DNA of 11,395 nucleotides from Deinococcus sedimenti (GTDB lineage: Bacteria; Deinococcota; Deinococci; Deinococcales; Deinococcaceae). The notes beneath the pieces are model-generated. The model was given only the letters and a program-made list of their open reading frames with translations. It did no database searches and was not told the origin of the DNA. Of this stretch, positions 5,436-11,395 are shown one piece after another (within the stretch, counting starts at the first letter, position 1; each line of letters opens with the position of its first letter). The stretch covers positions 1 to 11,395 of the forward strand of contig NZ_BMQN01000036.1 of assembly GCF_014648135.1 (NCBI RefSeq), in the 5' to 3' direction. The translations under genes and the position numbers were made by a program.

Positions 5436-5463
5436 CCGGGCCGCTGAGCTCGCGCGGTCCCGG
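5436..5463 (-). terminator. GC-rich hairpin behind the FN3 gene
   Basis: On the minus strand CCGGG-A-CCGC pairs with GCGGCCCGG, a 9-bp stem with one bulged A and a 9-nt loop. It begins about 10 nt after the FN3 stop codon. No T-run follows, so it may terminate weakly, need a factor, or protect the 3' end of the upstream message. Confidence 0.35.
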
Positions 5464-5472
5464 GCCACGCCG

Positions 5473-7425
5473 CTACCGCGCGCCCACAGGCGCCGGGGCC
5501 GACAGGGAACTGACCTGGCCGCGGTCGTCCACGGCGCGCAGCTGATACAGGCTGCCCGGTGTGCCGGCCACGTCCGTGAACGATCCGCCCGTGATCAGAC
5601 CCGACACCTGCAGCGGCTCGCTGCCCGCCGCGTCCAGGCGGTAGACGACCACCGACAGGCCGGGGGTGGCCGTCCAGGCCACGCGGTTCCCGGCGCCCGC
5701 GTCCAGCGCCGTGACGGCCACGCCCTGCGGCGCAGTGGGCAGGCCCGTACCGGCGCGGCGGATGGCCACCGGTTCGGACGGCACCGACACGTTCCCGGCG
5801 TCATCCACGCTCTGCACGCTGTACGAGTACGTCACGCCGGGCTCCGCCGTGGTGTCCAGGTACGTGCGGGTCGCGGCGTTCAGGCGGCCCAGTTCCGTGG
5901 CGGCCGCGCCACCCGCGGCGCGCAGCACGCGGAATCCCGCCAGGTCGGGCAGCTCGGCCTGCGTCCAGCTGAGTTTCACGCCCTGCGCGCTGACCGTGAA
6001 GGGCAGCAGGGTCGGGGCGGGCGGCGGGGTCTTGTCGATCAGCCTGGACGACACGGCCGCCGAACGCGCGGATTCCGCCTGGGAGGTGTTCAGGGCCGTC
6101 ACCCGGTAGATGTACCGGTTGTGCAGACCAGCGACCAGCGGATCGGTAAAGGTCGTGCCCTCCACGGGTGAGGAGTTCACGAGCACGGATGGCGCACCGG
6201 CGCCCTCGGACTCGCTGCGGTAGATCTGATAGCCGCGCAGGTCATCCTCGCGGTTCGCGGCCCAGCTCAGCGTCAGGGCCGCCGTGGCCGCCTTGATCGT
6301 GACGCCCGAGGGCGGGGCCGGGGGACGGGTGTTCACGGGGCGCGCACCGACGACATTGGACCGGGCGCCGACCTGTCCACGCGCGTCCCGCGAGACCACG
6401 GCGTACACGTAGGTCTCACCGGGGCGCCCGGTGGAATCGGTGTACGTGGCCGCCCCAGGGGACAGCGTGCCCAGCGGGCTCAGGGGCAGGGTGGGGTCGG
6501 TGCCGCGCATGACGATCTGCTGCGTGATCCGGCTGTCTTTCGGGGGCGTCCAGCGCAGCGTCACGGCGCGTTCCCTGACGGTCGCCTGCAGGTCCTCAGG
6601 GGCTGGCAGCACCGTAACGGCTTCAGTGGTGACGGTGACCGGGGCCGTCCGGGCGGACTCCCGGCCGAACAGGTCCACGGCCGACACCTGGTAGCGGTAC
6701 GTGGAGTTGGCCTTCAGGTCGCTGTCCTTGAACACGTCCCCGCCCGGCTGGCTGGAGAGGAAGAAGGGCGTGGGTTGCAGCAGGGTAGAGGCGCCGGCGC
6801 CACTGGCGCGGTAGACCCGGTACGCCACGACCAGATTGCCGGGGCCGGGCGGCGGTACAGGCCACGTGAGCTGCACGGCGGCGGGGCCGGGTGTGGCCCT
6901 GGGTGTGCCGGGCGCCGGCACGGCGGGCGTCGCTCCCGTCTTGAAGGTCGCCTCGCCGACCTTCGTTTCGCTGCCGCCCAGGGCGGTGACGGTGACCGTG
7001 TACTGGCCGGCAGGCAACCCCTTGAGGGTCGTCATGATGCCCAGCACGCGGGCGTAGACGGGCCGGGCGACCACGTTCAGGTTGAAAAACGCCCGCTGGG
7101 TCCGTTCCGAGTCGTTGGCGGGGGTCTCTGCGTAGACGCTGACCAGCGCGTCGTAGTCCGCCCTGGACAGGCCGAGCGCGGTGGAATACGGCTGGGGAGA
7201 CGCCACGGTCTGATCGCGGGTGCCGCCGGGACCGCTGATCCGCAGGCGAAACCCCCGGGCGGGCAGCAGGTCGCCGGGCAGAGCCCAGCGCAGCAGCGCG
7301 CCGTCGGGGGTGGGCAGGGCCGCCACGCCGGTTTTGGCGGGGCTGCCCTTCGGCGCGGCGGGTGTCTGGGCTGAGGCCACGCCCAGGGTGGCTGTGAGGG
7401 TCAGCAGAAGCAGGGATGTTCGCAT
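5473..7425 (-). CDS. Secreted protein with tandem fibronectin type III repeats
   Basis: This 650-residue protein starts with a clear Sec signal peptide, MRTSLLLLTLTATLGVASAQ, with likely cleavage after ASA or AQ near residues 19-20. After a short Pro/Ala-rich linker comes a diverged FN3-like module (about 33-165). Five more regular FN3 domains follow (about 170-268, 273-363, 368-463, 467-557, 562-648). They repeat the hallmarks: a Leu-x-Trp strand (LTWPV, LRWTPP, LSWAA, LSWTQ, VAWTA), a Tyr-x-Val/Tyr strand (YRVYRAS, YQIYRSE), and Y-x-Y-x-V before the last strand (YRYQVSAVD, YSYSVQSVD). There is no catalytic motif, anchor or cysteine pair, so an adhesive or scaffold role outside the cytoplasmic membrane is likely. 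The start is fixed by GAGAGG 8 nt upstream. It lies 82 bp downstream of the PKD-repeat gene, probably in one operon, and the two may work together at the surface. Confidence 0.9.
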   Translation of the reverse strand: MRTSLLLLTLTATLGVASAQTPAAPKGSPAKTGVAALPTPDGALLRWALPGDLLPARGFRLRISGPGGTRDQTVASPQPYSTALGLSRADYDALVSVYAETPANDSERTQRAFFNLNVVARPVYARVLGIMTTLKGLPAGQYTVTVTALGGSETKVGEATFKTGATPAVPAPGTPRATPGPAAVQLTWPVPPPGPGNLVVAYRVYRASGAGASTLLQPTPFFLSSQPGGDVFKDSDLKANSTYRYQVSAVDLFGRESARTAPVTVTTEAVTVLPAPEDLQATVRERAVTLRWTPPKDSRITQQIVMRGTDPTLPLSPLGTLSPGAATYTDSTGRPGETYVYAVVSRDARGQVGARSNVVGARPVNTRPPAPPSGVTIKAATAALTLSWAANREDDLRGYQIYRSESEGAGAPSVLVNSSPVEGTTFTDPLVAGLHNRYIYRVTALNTSQAESARSAAVSSRLIDKTPPPAPTLLPFTVSAQGVKLSWTQAELPDLAGFRVLRAAGGAAATELGRLNAATRTYLDTTAEPGVTYSYSVQSVDDAGNVSVPSEPVAIRRAGTGLPTAPQGVAVTALDAGAGNRVAWTATPGLSVVVYRLDAAGSEPLQVSGLITGGSFTDVAGTPGSLYQLRAVDDRGQVSSLSAPAPVGAR

Positions 7426-7433
7426 GGATGGGG

Positions 7434-7439
7434 CCTCTC
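7434..7439 (-). promoter_or_regulatory. Ribosome binding site of the FN3 gene
   Basis: GAGAGG on the minus strand, 8 nt before ATG 7425, is a good match to the anti-Shine-Dalgarno. It fixes the start at the signal-peptide methionine. Its presence contrasts with the leaderless small genes in the same window. Confidence 0.6.
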
Positions 7440-7468
7440 GGGATTGGGGCGGTCGGCTGGAACGGCGG

Positions 7469-7503
7469 GGCGGGGGTGGCGCGGAACGCCGGTCACCCCC
7501 GCC
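7469..7503 (-). other. Strong intercistronic hairpin between the PKD and FN3 genes
   Basis: GGCGGGGGTG (7469-7478) is perfectly complementary to CACCCCCGCC (7494-7503), and the enclosed GGCG/CGCC (7478-7481, 7487-7490) can form an alternative inner stem. It begins 4 nt after the stop of the PKD gene and lies 30 nt before the FN3 ribosome binding site. No T-run follows on the minus strand. It may stabilise the upstream message or lower read-through into the FN3 gene. Confidence 0.45.
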
Positions 7504-7507
7504 GCAT

Positions 7508-10500
7508 TCAGAAGTTGACGCGACCGCTGACGCTGAAGGGAATGTCCGGAATGACCGGCATGGTCACGGTGCCTGACGCGGTGCCGTCGATGAAGCTGCT
7601 GGCCGCCGAGACGTACAGGCGCCCGGTGATGGCCATGTTGATGCCCACGTTGATGTTCACGCCGCAGGCGCCCGCGCCCGCCGCGGCACCGGCACTGAGG
7701 GTGACCGAGGCGTCGAGTGACGTGGGGTCGTACACGACGGTGAAGTCCGCGTTCAGGGCCAGGTAGGCGTTGGCGTACCAGTACCAGTCGCAGACCTTGC
7801 CGGTGCCGCTCTGGCCCACGCTGTAGGAGATGCTCGTGCCGACGCCCACGCTGGTCTTGGTGCCGTCGACCATCAGGTAGCCGTTGTAGCCGATGCCGTC
7901 GGCCCGGCTGGTCGTGGTGCTGCTGGCGCCGTCGGGGGCCGCATTGGACGCGGTGACGCCACTCGTCGTGCTCGCGCTGCCCCCCGTGGTCGTGGTGGTG
8001 GTGTTGCCTGACTTCATCGACAGCAGGCGCACGCTGATGGGGTTGGCCTTGGTGCCCAGGTACACGCGCTGACCGCTGCCGGAGAACGGCATGTACATCT
8101 CGGCGTAGCCCTTGACGGCGACGATGCTGTAGAAGTCGAGTTCACGGTTGCGCGTGCAGTCCAGTCCGCCGACCGAGGACCGGGCGGCCGGGCCCACGCA
8201 GCCCTGCACGAGCAGGTAGCCGCTCGCGGGGTTTTCAGGGGGCACGCTGAGCAGGATCAGGGCGGCCACCTGGGGCGGGAGGCTCGTCTTGGTCGAGACG
8301 GTCGGGAGGTTCGAGCCGGCGTAGCTGTCCGCGGCCGACGCGAAGCTGCCAAGGGCGCCCTGTTGCAGCGGAGTGAAGAGCCAGCCGACGGCCTTGATGG
8401 CCACCGTGCCCTCGGAATCCACGCCCAGCGTTCCCCGGAAATGCGCCGTGGTGCCGTTGTCGATCGCGGTGCCGAAGACCGTGCCCGCCTGAATGGCCAC
8501 GTTCACCACGCGGGCGGCGCCGGCGGGCGGAATGGCCTTCACGGGCGGAACGTCGAACTGCCCGTCCTTCCAGACCATGTTGATGCCCACGCCACCGCTG
8601 AATTCGTAGAATCCCACGGCGCCGACGGTCACGAAGGGTTTCAGGCCCGAGGAGGCCACCGCGGCCCACAGGAAGCCGTACCCGGTGCCGTTGTCCCGCC
8701 CGAAGCCTGCTTTGACGGCCACGGCGATCTTCTTGGCAACCTTGATGGACCCTTCCCCGATGAATTCCAGGTTCTGGTCATCCTGGAACATGGCGGAGAC
8801 CGACACGTCGAAGTCCACGGTCTTGATCTCACCAAAGATCCGGATCTTCTCGAAGACGATCTTGACGTCCCTGCCGTCTTTGATCCAGAAGCTGACCGGT
8901 TCCGCGGCGGCCCCCAGGGGGAGGGCTTCGGTGAGTTGCAGCTTGCCGCGCAGGCTCAGGGTGTACTGGCCATCCGCCTCGCGGCGCGCGCCGACTTCAG
9001 CGGTCGGGAACGGATAATCGAACAGGGTGAAGTTGGTCAGGCCCGTCGCACTGGCCCAGTCCTTCCCGCCCAGGCTGACCGAACCGTCGGGCACGAAGGT
9101 CAGGTTGTACAGCGGCAGCTTGACCTCGGCGCCGCTCACGCCGCCCAGATTCCATTTGGCGTTGGGGAAGATCAGATTCGCCTTGCCGTCGCCGCCGAAC
9201 TCCCAGGTGGGCTTGCCCAGATCCAGCGCGGTGCGCCCGAAGGTATGGTTGGCCACCGCGACGTCCGACTTGACTTCCCATTTGGCGCCCGGGTTCCCGA
9301 GCTGCGGATTCCAGCCGATGGCCAGTTCGAGCGGCTCGTTCACCATGGGCACGGTCAGGCTGCCCTTGCCGCTCAGGCTGGAGATGACGCTGCCGCTGAT
9401 GGCCGCTTTCAGCGGGCCGGACTTGATGGCCCAGCCGCCGACGCTCAGGCCCGTCGGCGTGAACTCGAAGCCTGTGGCGTAACCGCCCAGCGTGTAGGCC
9501 ACGGGGGCACTCACGCGGACCGGGGTGCCGGAGACGATGGGAGCGCCGATGGTCAGCTCAGCGCCCGGCAGCACCACGCCCATCCAGTCGGGGGTGGGGG
9601 CCGCGCCGCCCGCGTAGACGGCGTTCAGGCCATCCGCGTTCTGAGTGCGCGACAGGTCGAGCACGCCGCTGCCGGCCGAAACGCTGAGGCCAGTGGTGCC
9701 GATCTTCAGGTCATTCAGATCGGTCGCGGCGCCCTTCAGTTCGGCGTACAGCGCGCCGCCGTCGAGCAGGCTGGCGTCGGTGAAGGTCAGTCCGGCTCCC
9801 GTCCCGCCAGGCAGCTGAACGGTCCCGCTCAGCGCCGCTCCGTCCGGCCTCAGCTGGAGTGCGGTCAGGCGCACACTGGCCTGCCCCAGGTTCAGCAGGC
9901 GCAGGGGCAGGCCCTGCAGGGTCACCCTGGTCGGGTCGCCCCCCGTGACCTTGTAGCCCGCATCCGAGCGGGTCACCTGGACGTTCGACAGGGTGACGCG
10001 CTGGTCGCCCAGATCGGCGCCTCCCACGATCAGGCGCACCGTTCCTTCACCCGCAAAGGTCTGCAGGTTCAGGTTCGTGATGCTGGTCACCTTGACGTTC
10101 AGGCCTCCATAGGTGAGGACACTCGGGCTGTCCAGGGTGTACCGGACCGTGTTCGCCCCGGGAATGACGGCGGCCGGGCAGTTCACGGCGCATGTCGACT
10201 GGAGATCCGCGATGCGGAACGACACGGTGTGGGTGCCGGGCCTGGGCGGCGAGACCGTGAATGTCGCGGTGGCCGTGGCGTCTCCGTCCGGCAGGTTCAC
10301 CGTGACGGTGGGCCCGGCCTGACCGTCCAGCAGCCACTGGCCCGTCAGGCTGCCGCTGCCGGCGTAGTTCACCGTCAGGCGCACCGCGACTGGACCGAGG
10401 GCACTCAGGGTGACGTTCGGGTTCGTGGGATCGCTCTCGAAGGCCACGGCGACCGTCCTCACGGCCAGCGGCAGCTGGACCTGCACGGGGGTCACGGCCC

Positions 10501-11395
10501 GGACGCTGCTCACGCCGTCCGGGGTCCGGAGATTCAGCGTCAGGGTGTACACACCCGCGCGGGCGTAGCGGTGCGTCCAGCGGCCCGACTGCCCGGTAAA
10601 GGTCAGCGGTTCCACCTGGCCGTCACCGTAGTCGAGCAGGTACGTGGCGCCCGTCAGCAGCCCAGTGATGCGGATGTCCAGCACGTCCGGCGTGAGGCCG
10701 GGCAGGGGCGTGATGACTTCCTGCGGCGGCAGACCAGCCGTCACGGTGGTCGTGACGGGGTCCAGTCCGGGCGCCGTGACGGTGACCGTGTACTGCCCGG
10801 GCTTCAGGTACATGTGCACGAGGGTGGTGGCGGTCTGACCCGCGACCGTGTCTTGCTGACCGTCGCCCCAGTCCACGGTGTACGTCAGGGTGCTGAGCAG
10901 GCCGCTCAGGGTGGCGGTGGCGCGCAGTTCGGGTGCCACGACCACGGCGGTGAGGGCTTTGACCTGAATGACGACCGTGGTCGTCACGCTGGTCGCGGCG
11001 GGGGTGGTGAGGGTGAGGGTGTACGTGCCGGGCCGGGCGTAGGTGTGCGTCAGGGTGTCCGCGGCCACGCCGCTGACCACGCTGCTCGACCCGTCGCCCC
11101 AGGTCAGGGTGTACGTCAGTCGGGCCTCCAGGCCCGACAGACGGGCGGTGGCCGTCAGGGCGTCCGAGGTCGCGCTGAGCGTGCCTGTCCCCACCGTCAC
11201 GGTCAGGGTGGTCGTCACGGGCGCGCCGTTCGGGACCGTCAGGGTCACGGTGTACGCCCCGGGACGGCTGTAGGCGTGCGTCAGGGTGGCGGTCTCGACA
11301 CCGGTGAGGTTCACGGCGGGCGTGCCGTCACCCCATTCCAGGCGGTAGGTCAGGGCCGGGATGAGTCCGGTGACGGTCACCTGGGCGTCCAGGCC
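7508..11395 (-). CDS. Very large exported protein with PKD-like repeats, 5' end outside the window
   Basis: The frame is open to the right edge (GLDAQ precedes the first Val codon of the apparent start), so at least 1295 residues are visible and the N-terminus, with any signal peptide, is missing. Residues below count from the GTG at 11378-11380. Residues 1-302 hold four PKD-like modules of 77-80 residues with WGDG or YGDG turns at 16, 94, 171 and 251, each followed by a His-x-Tyr...PGxYTVT(L) strand. Residues about 303-420 are another beta-sandwich with TCAVNC (C397, C401). Residues 420-1120 are mostly alternating beta-strand sequence of unknown family, with C1061 and C1075 near the end. A Ser/Thr linker (1124-1157) leads to a C-terminal module with C1197 and C1239, ending SGRVNF. 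A terminal Phe after an alternating strand resembles an outer-membrane beta-signal, but this is only suggestive. The probable role is envelope or surface structure. It is upstream of the FN3 gene and likely in one operon with it. Confidence 0.9.
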   Translation of the reverse strand, partial: GLDAQVTVTGLIPALTYRLEWGDGTPAVNLTGVETATLTHAYSRPGAYTVTLTVPNGAPVTTTLTVTVGTGTLSATSDALTATARLSGLEARLTYTLTWGDGSSSVVSGVAADTLTHTYARPGTYTLTLTTPAATSVTTTVVIQVKALTAVVVAPELRATATLSGLLSTLTYTVDWGDGQQDTVAGQTATTLVHMYLKPGQYTVTVTAPGLDPVTTTVTAGLPPQEVITPLPGLTPDVLDIRITGLLTGATYLLDYGDGQVEPLTFTGQSGRWTHRYARAGVYTLTLNLRTPDGVSSVRAVTPVQVQLPLAVRTVAVAFESDPTNPNVTLSALGPVAVRLTVNYAGSGSLTGQWLLDGQAGPTVTVNLPDGDATATATFTVSPPRPGTHTVSFRIADLQSTCAVNCPAAVIPGANTVRYTLDSPSVLTYGGLNVKVTSITNLNLQTFAGEGTVRLIVGGADLGDQRVTLSNVQVTRSDAGYKVTGGDPTRVTLQGLPLRLLNLGQASVRLTALQLRPDGAALSGTVQLPGGTGAGLTFTDASLLDGGALYAELKGAATDLNDLKIGTTGLSVSAGSGVLDLSRTQNADGLNAVYAGGAAPTPDWMGVVLPGAELTIGAPIVSGTPVRVSAPVAYTLGGYATGFEFTPTGLSVGGWAIKSGPLKAAISGSVISSLSGKGSLTVPMVNEPLELAIGWNPQLGNPGAKWEVKSDVAVANHTFGRTALDLGKPTWEFGGDGKANLIFPNAKWNLGGVSGAEVKLPLYNLTFVPDGSVSLGGKDWASATGLTNFTLFDYPFPTAEVGARREADGQYTLSLRGKLQLTEALPLGAAAEPVSFWIKDGRDVKIVFEKIRIFGEIKTVDFDVSVSAMFQDDQNLEFIGEGSIKVAKKIAVAVKAGFGRDNGTGYGFLWAAVASSGLKPFVTVGAVGFYEFSGGVGINMVWKDGQFDVPPVKAIPPAGAARVVNVAIQAGTVFGTAIDNGTTAHFRGTLGVDSEGTVAIKAVGWLFTPLQQGALGSFASAADSYAGSNLPTVSTKTSLPPQVAALILLSVPPENPASGYLLVQGCVGPAARSSVGGLDCTRNRELDFYSIVAVKGYAEMYMPFSGSGQRVYLGTKANPISVRLLSMKSGNTTTTTTGGSASTTSGVTASNAAPDGASSTTTSRADGIGYNGYLMVDGTKTSVGVGTSISYSVGQSGTGKVCDWYWYANAYLALNADFTVVYDPTSLDASVTLSAGAAAGAGACGVNINVGINMAITGRLYVSAASSFIDGTASGTVTMPVIPDIPFSVSGRVNF
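7910..8011 (-). repeat. Low-complexity Ser/Thr linker-coding stretch
   Basis: About 34 codons encode a Thr run (TTTTTTGG) followed by Ser/Thr/Ala/Gly-rich residues with no hydrophobic core. It separates the long beta-rich middle of the PKD protein from its C-terminal module and looks like a flexible, possibly glycosylated, linker. The ACC/ACG runs could vary in length between strains by slippage. Confidence 0.6.
10475..11395 (-). repeat. Tandem PKD-like domain repeats (at least four, first one incomplete)
   Basis: Four modules of roughly 77-80 codons follow one another. Each has a Leu-Thr-Tyr strand, the W/Y-G-D-G turn, a Leu-x-His-x-Tyr strand and a Pro-Gly-x-Tyr-Thr-Val/Leu-Thr strand. The DNA of the first three is visibly similar, for example the repeated minus-strand pattern for YTVTLT after a Pro-Gly codon pair. 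The fourth (YGDG) is more diverged. More copies may lie beyond the right edge. Confidence 0.8.

Noticed and set aside
6775..7374. A 199-codon plus-strand frame opposite the FN3 gene
   Set aside because: Its translation is Gly/Arg/Gln-rich without domains, while the minus strand shows a signal peptide and regular FN3 repeats.
11378..11395. GTG 11378-11380 as the true start of the PKD protein
   Set aside because: The frame continues upstream to the window edge with PKD-like sequence (GLDAQ), and no signal peptide is seen at this GTG, so the gene is cut by the window.

Overview
The window is GC-rich (I estimate about 70%). Its coding strands show strong G/C bias at third codon positions, except at the left edge. 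Three things point to a Deinococcus-like bacterium: two small genes with a TANNNT box exactly 5 nt before ATG and no ribosome binding site (the leaderless arrangement described for Deinococcus), an Rcp1-type response regulator of the kind found beside bacteriophytochromes, and large exported PKD/FN3 proteins. This assignment is inference; there is no rRNA or housekeeping marker.

Left edge (1-635). This part is ambiguous and lower in GC. A minus-strand frame entering from the left may be the N-terminus of a membrane protein. Just upstream of it lies what may be the decayed C-terminus of a carbon-nitrogen hydrolase. A hairpin with a T-run overlaps both and reads as a plus-strand terminator. The rest holds short palindromes and no convincing gene.

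Two-component block (636-1560, minus). Two single-domain CheY-like response regulators lie in tandem, the second of Rcp1 type. No kinase or output domain is present in the window. The 109-bp divergent region before them holds an operator-like inverted repeat.

Small plus-strand genes (1670-2178). Two short hypothetical proteins (73 and 71 aa) each have their own leaderless promoter.

Minus-strand block (2344 to beyond 11395). In transcription order this holds a very large exported protein with at least four PKD-like repeats, cut by the right edge; a 650-aa secreted protein made of fibronectin type III repeats; and a 987-aa SARP/AfsR-like regulator (wHTH + BTAD + NB-ARC ATPase + TPR-like helices). 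The first two probably form an envelope or cell-surface pair. The regulator may be co-transcribed, but a GC hairpin and a possible -10 box in the 165-bp gap suggest it can also be expressed separately.

The least expected signal is a pair of about 58-bp related intergenic repeats (551-610 and 2267-2327). They sit in the same orientation just behind the stop codons of two unrelated minus-strand genes, and each can form a hairpin.
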